Shown: positions 7,858 to 16,726, counted from the first letter of the stretch. The stretch: DNA of 64,000 bases from JACMLX01 sp040384325 (GCA_040384325.1 JAZKJL010000005.1:496001-560000); one strand, 5' to 3'. The notes: generated from the letters alone by a model not told the origin. Numbers and translations: made by a program.

Positions 7858-9924
7858 TCAGTTGTTGTTGGTCAGGCCGGCCATCGACGCCGAGAGCGAG
7901 TTGCCCTGCTGCTGGAGCCGGCTCATCGCCAGTTCCATCGCCGTGAAGCGCGCGATCAGCGCCTCGCGACGTGCGTCGACACGGTCCTGCGCCTCGTTCA
8001 TCCGCTTGGTGAGGCGGGTGTTCGAGTCGGTGATCGAGGTGATCGCGCTGGTGATCGTGCCATCCACCGAGCGCGAGGCGAAGGTGGTGGCGGTCACCAT
8101 CGCGAGGCCGATGCCGGCACTCCCGAACAGGGCCTGGATGCCGGTCAGGTTGGTGCCCATCGCACTGCGCAGTGTGGTGTCGTTCACTTCGATGCTGCCA
8201 CTGCGCGTGAGCGTCACGCCAGCCAGCGTGGCCTTGCTGTAAGCGCCACCCGCCAGCACTTCGGTGCGCAGCGCCTGCGTGAACGTGTTCACCAGCCGGC
8301 GCAACGTGCTGTTGCTCTGCAGCGGCTGGCCGGTGAGCTGCTGGCCGGCCTGGAACGTGACGACGTCGTTGTAGGCCTTGGCGAAATCCTTCACCGCCTT
8401 CACCGACGCCTCGAGATCGCGCGTCACGGTGAGATCGATCTCGGTGCCCGGCTCGGCCTGCATCAGGTTGATCGTCACGCCATCCAGCGCGTCGCTGATG
8501 GTGTTGGTGGCGCGCGTGAGCAGCACGCCGTCCACCTTCACCTGCGCGTCGGACCCCACTGCCAGCGCGCGCGAGCGGCCGACGGTCTCGGTGCCGAAGG
8601 TGCCGAGCAGCGAGGCAGCCGCGCCGCCCATCGCCGGTGAAACCGACATCGCGAGGCGCAGGCGCGAATCGCCGCCGGTGCCGTCGTTGAGGCGCAACTT
8701 GCCGTCGGCGTCGAGCGTGGCCGTCGCCGGGCGTGTGCCACCACCGAAGCCGCTGGTGGGCTCGTTCAGCTTCGAGAGCAGCGTCTGCAGCGTGTCGGCG
8801 CCGCCGACCACGAACGAGGTGGTGACGGTGCTGCCGTCGCCACGCATGCCGCTGAAGGTCAGCGTGTCGCCCACGTTCACACCGAGCGACACGCCACCGG
8901 CGCGCAGGTCGGTGAGGAGCGTGGTGCTGCTGGCGACGTTGTTCGACGCATCCTGGAACGCATTGCCCGACGCCACCACCTGCTGCACGGTGCTCTGCGT
9001 CCCGGCGGCGAAGCCGAGGGCAGCGATGGTGGCGGCACTGTTCGGGTCACCGGAATCGGCGACGTTGCCGCCGACGCTCAGCCGGTACGACGGCACACCA
9101 CCGACGGTCTCGGTCTGCACTTCGGCCTGGCCACCGGCGGCGCGGATCTTGGCCACGATGCCCGCCAGCGAATCGACCGACAAATCCACGTTGATCGTGC
9201 GGCCACCGACGCGGATGCTGCTGGGCGGCGGCACGGTGATGCCGAGGGCGGCCGCGACGGCGAGGCCCGACGACGACACCGCGCGCGAGCGCGTGTCGAC
9301 GAAGCCGAGGTCGCGCAGCACACCTTCCGGGCCATCGGTGAGGCCGGTGCCGGCGCTGCCGACGATATCGGCCGAGAGCACGAGCCGCTTCTGCCCGGCG
9401 GCGCTGGTGAGCACCGAGGCCGAGACCTTGGTGGCGGTGGCGCCGCTGTTCAGCGAATTGATCTTGTCACGCACCGCCTCGAGGGAGTCGGCGGGATCGA
9501 GCGTGACGGTCTGGCCGGCCACGGTGAACGTGCCGGTGAGCGCGAGGGCGGCGGTGGCGTCGCTGACGACGGCGCCGCTCAACTTCTCGGCGCGGGCCAG
9601 GTCCACCACCTCGACCTTGTACGAGCCCGGTCGGGCGGCCGCGCTGGCGGAAGCAGAGACCAGGGTGCGGTTGGTCTGCGAGCTGGGCGAGACGGCGGTC
9701 GCGAAGTTCGTGAACGCGGTGCCGAGCTTGAGCGCGTTGCCGGCATCCTGGAGCTTCGTGACCAGTGCCGCGAGTTCGTTCCAGGCGACCTTCCGCTTGT
9801 CGGCAGCGGTGATCTGTGTCTGCAGCGGCGTGACGATGCGGGCCTTCTCGGCCGCCGCCAGCTGGTCCACCAGGTCGGTCCACTTCACGCCGGAGACCAG
9901 CCCACCGATGTTCGTTGTACCCAT
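7858..9924 (-). CDS. fliD: FliD filament cap protein
   Basis: 688 residues, longer than the usual 450-600, with the excess in the middle surface domains. N-terminal IGGLVSGVKWTDLVDQLAAAEKARI with long coiled-coil, and a C-terminal half ending in a helical VDARREALIARFTAMELAMSRL segment, are typical of FliD_N and FliD_C. It forms the distal cap that folds flagellin monomers. GGGAG is about 10 nt before the ATG. Downstream of flagellin, separated by a strong hairpin. Confidence 0.95.
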   Translation of the reverse strand: MGTTNIGGLVSGVKWTDLVDQLAAAEKARIVTPLQTQITAADKRKVAWNELAALVTKLQDAGNALKLGTAFTNFATAVSPSSQTNRTLVSASASAAARPGSYKVEVVDLARAEKLSGAVVSDATAALALTGTFTVAGQTVTLDPADSLEAVRDKINSLNSGATATKVSASVLTSAAGQKRLVLSADIVGSAGTGLTDGPEGVLRDLGFVDTRSRAVSSSGLAVAAALGITVPPPSSIRVGGRTINVDLSVDSLAGIVAKIRAAGGQAEVQTETVGGVPSYRLSVGGNVADSGDPNSAATIAALGFAAGTQSTVQQVVASGNAFQDASNNVASSTTLLTDLRAGGVSLGVNVGDTLTFSGMRGDGSTVTTSFVVGGADTLQTLLSKLNEPTSGFGGGTRPATATLDADGKLRLNDGTGGDSRLRLAMSVSPAMGGAAASLLGTFGTETVGRSRALAVGSDAQVKVDGVLLTRATNTISDALDGVTINLMQAEPGTEIDLTVTRDLEASVKAVKDFAKAYNDVVTFQAGQQLTGQPLQSNSTLRRLVNTFTQALRTEVLAGGAYSKATLAGVTLTRSGSIEVNDTTLRSAMGTNLTGIQALFGSAGIGLAMVTATTFASRSVDGTITSAITSITDSNTRLTKRMNEAQDRVDARREALIARFTAMELAMSRLQQQGNSLSASMAGLTNNN

Positions 9925-9943
9925 GGTCGTCTACTCCCTGTGC

Positions 9944-9984
9944 GCTGACCGGCCGTCACGTACGAGACGTGCCGGCCGGCCAGC
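9944..9984 (-). terminator. 18-bp hairpin between flagellin and fliD
   Basis: Arms 9944-9961 and 9967-9984 pair with two mismatches around a 5-nt loop. Located 22 bp after the flagellin stop. No T-tract on the minus strand. It may stabilise the flagellin 3' end or attenuate read-through to fliD. Confidence 0.5.
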
Positions 9985-10005
9985 GTCATTCAGTTCGGAT
10001 CAGGA

Positions 10006-10779
10006 TTAGCGCAGGAGACTCAGGACGCTCTGCGAGCTCTGGTTCGCCTGCGAGAGCATGGCCTGCGCCGCCTGGGTCAGGATGTTGTTCTTGGTGTAGT
10101 TGGCCATTTCCTCTGCCATGTCGACATCGCGGATCGTCGACTCGGCGGCCTTCACGTTCACCACGGCGGACTTCAGGTTCTGCACGGTGTAGTCAAGGCG
10201 GTTCTGACCGGCACCGATGTTCGCCAGGACGCTGTTGATGGCCGTCAGGGCGGTGTCCACATCCGAGATCGATGCGGTGCTGGACAGGGTCACCGACGAC
10301 GCGGCAAGCGAGGCCGCAACCGTCACCGTTCCACCCGCCGTGCCGTCCGAGACCTGGAAGGCGAGGCTGGTGAACACCGACGAGCCCTGGAAGTTGGTGG
10401 ACGACAGGATGCGATCCACTTCCGTGCTCAGGGTGCCGATTTCGGCGTTCAGCGTGGAGGTCACCGAGCTGTTGTTGCCCGTCGACTCGCGCTGGATGAC
10501 CAGTTCCTTCTGACGCTCCAGAATGCGCTGGATCGTCTGTGCCGCACCTTCCGCGATCTGCAGCATCGCGTTGCCCTGCTCCGCGTTGGCGGCGGCCACG
10601 GTCAACGAGCGGCTCTGGGTGCGCAGCTTGTTGGCGATGGAGAGACCTGCTGCGTCGTCAGCGGCGCGCGAGATCCGCAGGCCCGACGACAGCTTCCGCA
10701 TTGAACTTTCCGTCGCCATCGTGTTGATGAAGGCGTTCTTGGACGAGTTCAGTGCACCAACGTTGGTGTTGATACGCAT
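10006..10779 (-). CDS. fliC: Flagellin
   Basis: 257 residues, a short flagellin with only D0/D1. N-terminal MRINTNVGALNSSKNAF, the KLSSGLRISRAADDAAGLSI motif and the C-terminal AESTIRDVDMAEEMANYTKN and LTQAAQAMLSQANQS segments are diagnostic. The variable middle is about 80 residues and Ser/Thr rich (VTVAASLAASSVTLSSTASI), which offers possible O-glycosylation sites. GGAGGA precedes the ATG by 7 nt. Its leader carries a sigma-28 promoter and two CsrA-type sites. Flanked by three divergent glycosyltransferase-like genes. Confidence 0.97.
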   Translation of the reverse strand: MRINTNVGALNSSKNAFINTMATESSMRKLSSGLRISRAADDAAGLSIANKLRTQSRSLTVAAANAEQGNAMLQIAEGAAQTIQRILERQKELVIQRESTGNNSSVTSTLNAEIGTLSTEVDRILSSTNFQGSSVFTSLAFQVSDGTAGGTVTVAASLAASSVTLSSTASISDVDTALTAINSVLANIGAGQNRLDYTVQNLKSAVVNVKAAESTIRDVDMAEEMANYTKNNILTQAAQAMLSQANQSSQSVLSLLR

Positions 10780-10787
10780 GGGACAAT

Positions 10788-10820
10788 CCTCCGTGATTGA
10801 TAGTGGAGCATCCGTGCTCC
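10788..10820 (-). promoter_or_regulatory. Two CsrA-type binding sites in the flagellin leader
   Basis: Minus strand: site 1 is CACGGATG (10816-10809) with its GGA in the CGGA loop of a perfect 6-bp stem (GGAGCA/TGCTCC, 10820-10805). Site 2 is CACGGAGG (10795-10788), overlapping the GGAGGA Shine-Dalgarno. Both fit CANGGANG. The two GGA cores are 21 nt apart. The layout mirrors the Bacillus subtilis hag leader, where CsrA blocks translation and FliW relieves it. Confidence 0.72.
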
Positions 10821-10857
10821 AACCGGGACCGCGATTCGGTGTCCGGCTCCCCCCTCA

Positions 10858-10884
10858 GTCTCGGCACCACCCCCGCGGACTTGA
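10858..10884 (-). promoter_or_regulatory. Sigma-28 promoter of flagellin
   Basis: Minus strand: TCAAGTCC (10884-10877), 11-nt spacer, GCCGAGAC (10865-10858). Spacing is exact for FliA; -35 and -10 each differ from consensus at a few positions. Expected transcript start near 10851 gives a leader of about 70 nt containing both CsrA-type sites. Confidence 0.7.
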
Positions 10885-10941
10885 GCGAATGGCCGGGGTT
10901 GCTTCAGCGGCATCCGTTTCCCTGCCGATCCTCGGGAGGAC

Positions 10942-12474
10942 ATGCCGCCCCGAATCCCATCCCCCACCGTGCCGCGCCCCCGCGCCAGCACGCCGCGTGA
11001 GAAGGCCCTCGCCGAGTGCGCCGCGGGCGCACAGGCGCTGAGGGCGGGACGCACCGAGGCGGGCTTTCGTCGCTACGCCGCTGCCATCGCGCTCGCACCG
11101 CAGGATGCCGACGTGGCGGCGGTCCACGGCGTGGCCCTCCGCAGCGCCGGACGGATGCAGGATGCACAGCGTGAACTGATCCGCGCCATCTCGCTCGACA
11201 CCACCCGCGCCGACAGCTACACGCAGCTGGCCCAGACCTTCATCCTGGTGAAGGATCACGCGCAGGCCGCCAACGCCTTCCTCGCCGCCGCCACGCTGCA
11301 GATCACCAATGCGGTGGCGTGGCGCGACGCCGCCGAGGCGATGCGCCTCGCGCACCGCATCGACGACGGGGTGCAGCTGGGTCGGCACGCCTTTGCCCTC
11401 GACGACCGTGATCCGTCCATCGCCAATACGCTGGCGTTGCTGCTGCATCGCAGCGGCGACATCGATGCCGCACTCGCGCTCTGCGCGCGCACCCGCGCGC
11501 AGGCACCCGACGATCGCAACCTCTCGCTGACACACGCGATGCTGCTGCGCACCTGCGAGCAGTACGCCGAGGGATGGGCGCTGCACGAGCGGCGCCTCGA
11601 GTTGCCGGAACTCACGCAGCGTCCCTGCCCTCCGGCATCGCCGCGATGGGACGGCGCACCGCTGGACGGACGACACATCGTGGTGCGTGGTGAGCAGGGA
11701 CTCGGTGACCAGGTGCAGTTCGCGCGCTGGGCCGCCGCGCTGCGCACCTGCGGGGCGTCGCGAATCACGGTCCTGTGCGCACCACCGCTGGTGCGCCTCC
11801 TGCAGACGCTCGACGGCGTGGACGCAGTGGTGCCGTCCGACCAGCCAGCGCCTACACACGATGTGCACGTGGACGTGATGTCGTTGCCGCACCTGCTGCG
11901 GACCGGCAACGACATGCAGCGCGCGATGGTGCCGTACCTGCGCGCGCCGGTGGTGAACCGGACTCTCGCCACGCGGTTGCAGGACGCAGCACGGAACGGT
12001 CGCCTGCGACTGGGATTGGTTTGGGGTGGCACACCTGCGCACACCGAGGATCGCAGCCGCTCCATGCCGCTGGCTGCGCTGCTGCCGGTGCTGCTCCAGC
12101 CGGACCTGCAAGTGGTGGTACTGCAACAGGGCTCGTCCCGCGAGCAGCTGGACACAGTGCCGCCCGACCAGCGCGCGCAACTCGTCGACGTCGCGCCCGA
12201 CTGTCTCGACATGGCCGACACGGCGCAGGTGCTGGCAAGCTGCGACGTGCTGCTGAGCGTGGATACGTCGGTGGCACACGTCGCCGGCGCACTCGGCGTG
12301 CCCACCTGGGTGATGGTCGCGCACCCCGCCGAGTGGCGCTGGGGCCGTGACCGCACCGACTGCCTGTTCTATCCGAATACCATTGTGCTGCGCCAGCATG
12401 CCGGCGGTGACTGGAGTGCGGTGATCAGTGCCGTGCAGGCGCTACTGGACGCGTGGCGACACGCGCAGCGATGA
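10942..12474 (+). CDS. TPR protein with glycosyltransferase-like C-terminal domain (paralog 1)
   Basis: 510 residues. The N-terminal half (20-230) is a run of TPR-like helical pairs (for example DADVAAVHGVALRSAGRMQD). The C-terminal half has the features of the TPR/GT-B proteins related to glycosyltransferase family 9 and O-GlcNAc transferase-like enzymes: WDGAPLDGR, EQGLGDQVQFARW (251-263), LGLVWGGTPAH, and a donor-site-like LLSVDTSVAHVAGALGVPTWV. Such genes often flank flagellin and glycosylate it, so flagellin glycosylation is inferred from context. GGGAGGA precedes the ATG. Stop overlaps the next gene by ATGA. Divergent from flagellin. Confidence 0.8.
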   Translation: MPPRIPSPTVPRPRASTPREKALAECAAGAQALRAGRTEAGFRRYAAAIALAPQDADVAAVHGVALRSAGRMQDAQRELIRAISLDTTRADSYTQLAQTFILVKDHAQAANAFLAAATLQITNAVAWRDAAEAMRLAHRIDDGVQLGRHAFALDDRDPSIANTLALLLHRSGDIDAALALCARTRAQAPDDRNLSLTHAMLLRTCEQYAEGWALHERRLELPELTQRPCPPASPRWDGAPLDGRHIVVRGEQGLGDQVQFARWAAALRTCGASRITVLCAPPLVRLLQTLDGVDAVVPSDQPAPTHDVHVDVMSLPHLLRTGNDMQRAMVPYLRAPVVNRTLATRLQDAARNGRLRLGLVWGGTPAHTEDRSRSMPLAALLPVLLQPDLQVVVLQQGSSREQLDTVPPDQRAQLVDVAPDCLDMADTAQVLASCDVLLSVDTSVAHVAGALGVPTWVMVAHPAEWRWGRDRTDCLFYPNTIVLRQHAGGDWSAVISAVQALLDAWRHAQR

Positions 12475-13781
12475 AGGGACAGCGGCCGGCGATGCATCGC
12501 ACCGCTCCACTGCGCGCAGCCGTGTCGTACGATGCGCAGGTGCGCGCTGCCGATGCCCTGCGCCGCAGCGGACGACACGATGAGGCACTCCGCGCCTTTC
12601 ACGCCCTCACGCTACAACATCCGCAGCGCAGCGACGCATTCAGCAACCTGGCGGCGATGCTGCAGGCCACCGGACATCCGATGCCCGCATTGCAGCACGC
12701 GTCGCGGGCACTGGAACTGGATCCCACCAGCGTGGCCGCGTTGCTCAATTCGGCCGAGATCCTGAAGGACTTCGGTGAATGGCAGGCTGCGCTCGACAGC
12801 TGCGAGGCGGCACTGGCGCTGCAACCCGCGTCGCCCACGCTGCGCTTCGCACGCGCACTCATCCTGCTCACCCTCGGTCGCTGGGACGACGCGTGGCAGG
12901 AGCACGAGGCGCGCTGGCAGGTCCCCGACATGCCACTCGCCACCGTGCGACTGGATACGTCGCAGTGGGATGGGTCCGCGCTCGACGGACGCCGCATCGT
13001 GCTCGATCACGAGCAGGGCCTGGGCGACCAGATCATGTTCGCTCGCTTCGCCACCCAGGTCGCAGCGCGCGGTGGCGTCGTGACGATGCGGTGCCGTGCG
13101 CCGCTGGCCGCGCTGTTCGCGGCGATTCCGGGCGTCGCCACCGTCGTCACCGACACCGACCCGATTCCCGAGCATGACGTGCACGCGAGCCTGATGTCGT
13201 TGCCGGCGATGCTCGGCATCCGACATCCGGACCAACTGAGTGGCGTGCCGTACCTCGCGCCGGTGGGCGCATGTCCTTCCGCACTGCGCGAGGTGATCGG
13301 CGACGAGGGACTGCGCGTGGGCCTGGTGTGGGCCGGCAATCCGCAGCACCGCAATGACGCAAGACGCTCGATCAACCCGGCGCTGATGGTGCCGCTGGTT
13401 GCGCTGCCGGGTGTGCGTGCCATCAGCCTGCAGCGTCACGACGATGATGCCGGTGTGCTGCCGTCCGTGTTGCAGCCGCACCTGCGCGATGCGGGAGCGC
13501 TCCTGCACAGCTGCAACGACACCGCGCATGCCCTGCTCCAGCTCGACCTGCTCATCACCGTCGACACGGCCGTCGCACATCTCGCCGGTGCTCTGGGCGT
13601 GCCGACGCTGGTGCTGGTACCGTTCGTGCCCGACTGGCGCTGGATGCTCGAGCGCACCGACACACCGTGGTACGACTCGGTGACGCTCATCCGCCAACAG
13701 GCACCGTTCGAGTGGCAACCGGTGATCGACGCGGCGTGCGCCCGTGTACGACAGCTCACGGCGAGCGCCGATCGAGCATGA
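12471..13781 (+). CDS. TPR protein with glycosyltransferase-like C-terminal domain (paralog 2)
   Basis: 436 residues from ATG 12471, chosen because it makes an ATGA overlap with paralog 1. Fewer TPR units (about 20-140), then the same block: WDGSALDGR, EQGLGDQIMFARFATQV, VGLVWAGNPQHRNDARRS, and LLITVDTAVAHLAGALGVPTL followed by VPDWRWMLERTDTPWY. The conserved blocks are equally intact as in paralog 1. Candidate flagellin glycosyltransferase by position; substrate unknown. Confidence 0.8.
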   Translation: MKGQRPAMHRTAPLRAAVSYDAQVRAADALRRSGRHDEALRAFHALTLQHPQRSDAFSNLAAMLQATGHPMPALQHASRALELDPTSVAALLNSAEILKDFGEWQAALDSCEAALALQPASPTLRFARALILLTLGRWDDAWQEHEARWQVPDMPLATVRLDTSQWDGSALDGRRIVLDHEQGLGDQIMFARFATQVAARGGVVTMRCRAPLAALFAAIPGVATVVTDTDPIPEHDVHASLMSLPAMLGIRHPDQLSGVPYLAPVGACPSALREVIGDEGLRVGLVWAGNPQHRNDARRSINPALMVPLVALPGVRAISLQRHDDDAGVLPSVLQPHLRDAGALLHSCNDTAHALLQLDLLITVDTAVAHLAGALGVPTLVLVPFVPDWRWMLERTDTPWYDSVTLIRQQAPFEWQPVIDAACARVRQLTASADRA

Positions 13782-15214
13782 GCACCATCGACGAATCATC
13801 CGCCATCACGCTCTGCAGCGAAGGTGCGGTGCGTGCCGAGGCAGGTGATCACGAAGGCGCGATCGCGTGTTATCGCGACGCGGTGGCGATCGCACCGGGG
13901 CTCCTTCCGTTGCACCTGATCCTCGCCAACGCGCAGCTCCTGGCCGGCGACACGCTGGCGGTGCGCGATTCATTGCGACACGCCGTGCGCGTGGCGGAGC
14001 GGCCGGACGTGCACGCGGACTTCCAGCTCGGCAAGGCGCTGGTCGAGGCGGGCGCTGGCGCCGACGCGGTGCCCTGCTTCCGACGCGTGCGCACCGAACT
14101 CCCCCGCGACGTGGTCGCCGCCTCGGCCTTGGCCGCTGCGCTGCGCGACGCGCAGCGACCCGACGAGGCGTGGACCGAGGTCACCCACGCCCTGCGGCTG
14201 GCGCCGCGCGACCCGGTTGCGCTGATGACGGCGGGCATGATTCGCCACGACCTGTCCGACTACGCCGGCGCAAAGACGTGGCTGGATCGCAGCCTCGCGC
14301 TCCGCCCTGACGCGCCCGGCACACGGGTGACGCGTGCCTACGTGCGACACCTGCTCGGCGACGCCAGCGGCGGGTGGCAGGACTTCGAGGCGCGGACGCT
14401 TCCCCAGCCCGGGACGTCCGCCCGCGCCTGGCAGGGCGAGGCACTGGCCGGCCGCAGCATCATCGTGCTGGGCGAACAGGGCCTGGGAGACCAGTTCCAG
14501 TTCCTGCGCTTCGTGCGCCATCCGGCGCTGGCCGCGGCCAGCCGTTTGGTGGTGAGCTGTCAGGCAGAGGCGGTGACGTTGCTGCGGGCGGCGGGTTTCG
14601 ACGCGGTCGCACGTGGCGAGCACGTCAGCACCGATTACTACGTGCCGATGTTGTCGCTGCCGCATCGGCTTGGGGTGGGCGAGGCGTGGCAGTCGCCGGA
14701 TCATGAAGCCGCATACGTGCGCCTGCCGAACACGCTGCCGCGCGCATCGGCAGTGCCGCAACGTGTCGGCGTGACGTGGGCGGGCAACAGTGCGCATCGC
14801 AACGATGCCGTTCGATCCATGCCTGTGGCGCTACTCGATGGATTGGCGCACGCACATCCATCGGTGCAGTTCGTGTGTTTACAACACGGCGCAACAGCGG
14901 CGTCTATGCCCAAAGGTCAATGGGAGACCAAAGAACAGGGTGATTGGCTCGCGACCGCGCGACAGTTATGCACACTGGATCTGTTGATAACCGTGGATAC
15001 CGGCATTGCGCACCTCGCGGGCGCGCTCGGAATGCCTGTATGGATACTCGTGTCTCATGTACCCGACTGGCGCTGGGGCGCGAGCGGGAGCACCACGGCA
15101 TGGTATCCGAGCGCGCGACTCTTCCGTCAGCCGGCGCGCGGCGACTGGTCTCGAGTGCTCACCAATGTGAGTGCCGCACTGGGATGCGCGACGATGGCCG
15201 CCGACGCAGCCTGA
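13778..15214 (+). CDS. TPR protein with glycosyltransferase-like C-terminal domain (paralog 3)
   Basis: 478 residues from ATG 13778 (ATGA overlap with paralog 2). TPR-like N-terminus, then WQGEALAGR, EQGLGDQFQFLRFVRH, VGVTWAGNSAHRNDAVRS and LLITVDTGIAHLAGALGMPVWI, then VPDWRWGASGSTTAWY. The stretch from about 14860 to 15070 has visibly more A/T and rarer codons than the flanks, suggesting recombination or recent import of that segment. Third of a coupled trio; likely acts with the others on flagellin or a surface glycan. Confidence 0.8.
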   Translation: MSTIDESSAITLCSEGAVRAEAGDHEGAIACYRDAVAIAPGLLPLHLILANAQLLAGDTLAVRDSLRHAVRVAERPDVHADFQLGKALVEAGAGADAVPCFRRVRTELPRDVVAASALAAALRDAQRPDEAWTEVTHALRLAPRDPVALMTAGMIRHDLSDYAGAKTWLDRSLALRPDAPGTRVTRAYVRHLLGDASGGWQDFEARTLPQPGTSARAWQGEALAGRSIIVLGEQGLGDQFQFLRFVRHPALAAASRLVVSCQAEAVTLLRAAGFDAVARGEHVSTDYYVPMLSLPHRLGVGEAWQSPDHEAAYVRLPNTLPRASAVPQRVGVTWAGNSAHRNDAVRSMPVALLDGLAHAHPSVQFVCLQHGATAASMPKGQWETKEQGDWLATARQLCTLDLLITVDTGIAHLAGALGMPVWILVSHVPDWRWGASGSTTAWYPSARLFRQPARGDWSRVLTNVSAALGCATMAADAA

Positions 15215-15255
15215 GATCGGCGTGATGCGTGGCCGTGACGACCACGCGCTCCCCG

Positions 15256-15708
15256 TTACGCGATCGTGATCGGGTGGTGCATTCCCCAAGCCGAATCGGG
15301 GAGCACGACCTGACGTCCACGCCGATTGGTGCGGTCGATCACGATGGGGCTCTGCAGGTTGGCCGACACCGGGGCACCACCGTCGAGCTGCACGACGACG
15401 AGAAGCAATAGCGCATCAGGCGCACTGCCGACACCGAGCGCTGCGAGGTCGGTGGCCGGCAACTCGATCTCGAACCCGGGCACGACGGCGAACGGATCCG
15501 CGAGCAGGAAGGTCAGTGCCGGATCGTCGACACTCTGCAACCAGACGAGCTCGTCACGCTGTGTTTCCACCAGTGCGAAGTCGCGCAAGGTGACGAATCC
15601 GGGCAACCCGGACGGGAAGCTGAGCACCGTGTCGGCACGGATCTCGAGCGAGCCGAGCAGCGCGGAGTCGAGCGTGAGGTGTTCACCGGCCGCCATCAGG
15701 GCGCTCAT
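15256..15708 (-). CDS. fliW: FliW flagellar assembly factor
   Basis: 150 residues. FSFPSGLPGF-like start (LSFPSGLPGFVTLRDFAL), VWLQSVDDPALTFLLADPF and the C-terminal NLQSPIVIDRTNRRGRQVVL are the FliW hallmarks. FliW binds flagellin and CsrA alternately; free FliW antagonises CsrA so that flagellin is translated only when it is being exported. Start ATG overlaps the flgL stop (ATGA). Partner genes csrA (60621) and flagellin (10006) are both in the window. Confidence 0.96.
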   Translation of the reverse strand: MSALMAAGEHLTLDSALLGSLEIRADTVLSFPSGLPGFVTLRDFALVETQRDELVWLQSVDDPALTFLLADPFAVVPGFEIELPATDLAALGVGSAPDALLLLVVVQLDGGAPVSANLQSPIVIDRTNRRGRQVVLPDSAWGMHHPITIA

Positions 15709-16598
15709 CGCAGATAGTCCAGGACGTTGAGGTTCAGCACACGGTTCGCCGCGCTCAGCGCCGCCTGGTAGGCGGATTGCGCCTGCGCGAAGTTGGCCGA
15801 GGCGTCGGTGAGGTCGATGTCATAGAGCATCGACTTGCGCGACTTCACATCCAGTGTCGCCACCAGCATCTGCGACTTGATGGTCTCGTACGAGTTGACG
15901 CGGGCACCGGTCTCGCCGAGCAATCGGCCGAGTTCGTCACTCGAGGTGGTCAGCGACGGCAGCGCGTTGCCGATCCCCGGCACGTCGTTGCTGCCGAGCG
16001 CATCGGAGAGGTCCTGCAGCGCCTGCAGGGTGCCGCTGTCGATGAAGATCTCGTGCGCGTTGTGGTTCGGCGACGAGAGCTGGCCATCGGCGATCTCGAA
16101 CTGCGGGTTGCCGAGGGTGGCCGCGTTGGTGACGAACGGCGGCGTGCCGGCGGGGGTGTTGGCGAGCGGCTGCTCCATGGCGCGTGTGCCACCGAACAGG
16201 TAGCCGCTGTTGAAACGCGTATTGCCGAGCCCGATTGTGGCCTCGATCAGCTGGTCCACCTCGGCCTTGGCGATGATGCGCGTGTTGGCGTCAGCGGTCG
16301 AGCCGACCTGTTGCGCCGCGAGCTCGCGGGCACGGTCGGTGATGAGCTGCAGGCTGTTCAGGACCCGGTCTTCCTCGCTGGCGCGGGCGATGGCGAGGTC
16401 GCCGTTGCGGGCGAACTGGGCATTGGCGGCGAGGGTGCTGTCGGCGCGCAGGACGTCGGCGGTGGCAGCGGGGTCTTCCGAGCCCTTCAGGAACCGCTTG
16501 CCGGTTGCGGCCTGCTCCTGGGCTTTCACGAGGCGCTGCAGGTTGGTCTGGATGTAGTCCAGCTGTGCCCGCTGCGCCTGTGACGTGGTGACCCGCAT
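15705..16598 (-). CDS. flgL: FlgL hook-filament junction protein
   Basis: 297 residues from ATG 16598. Flagellin-like N-terminus (RVTTSQAQRAQLDYIQTNL, GKRFLKGSEDPAATADVLR) and C-terminus (SAYQAALSAANRVLNLNVLDYL) frame a variable middle. It joins the hook, with FlgK, to the filament. Its partner flgK is far away at 59151, while flgL is paired with fliW under its own sigma-28-like promoter; flgK and flgL are adjacent in many bacteria. Confidence 0.95.
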   Translation of the reverse strand: MRVTTSQAQRAQLDYIQTNLQRLVKAQEQAATGKRFLKGSEDPAATADVLRADSTLAANAQFARNGDLAIARASEEDRVLNSLQLITDRARELAAQQVGSTADANTRIIAKAEVDQLIEATIGLGNTRFNSGYLFGGTRAMEQPLANTPAGTPPFVTNAATLGNPQFEIADGQLSSPNHNAHEIFIDSGTLQALQDLSDALGSNDVPGIGNALPSLTTSSDELGRLLGETGARVNSYETIKSQMLVATLDVKSRKSMLYDIDLTDASANFAQAQSAYQAALSAANRVLNLNVLDYLR

Positions 16599-16698
16599 TT
16601 CGCCCACCCCTGTTTGATGAGTACTTTCCAACCAGCGCGAGCGAGCTCGACCTGCCCGTGCGCCTTGCACCCGCGAAACGCGGTTCTACTCTTGTGAG

Positions 16699-16726
16699 GT
16701 ATCGGACGGAACGTTTTGCCGCTTGA
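16699..16726 (-). promoter_or_regulatory. Sigma-28-like promoter of flgL-fliW
   Basis: Minus strand: TCAAGCGG (16726-16719), 12-nt spacer, TCCGATAC (16706-16699), about 100 bp upstream of flgL. CCGATA in the -10 half is a strong match; the -35 half and spacing are slightly off. Confidence 0.55.

Noticed and set aside
10904..10931. Possible sigma-28 site TCAGCGGC-N12-GCCGATCC before the first glycosyltransferase-like gene
   Set aside because: Weak -35 half and so close to the ATG (10942) that the leader would not include the whole Shine-Dalgarno.
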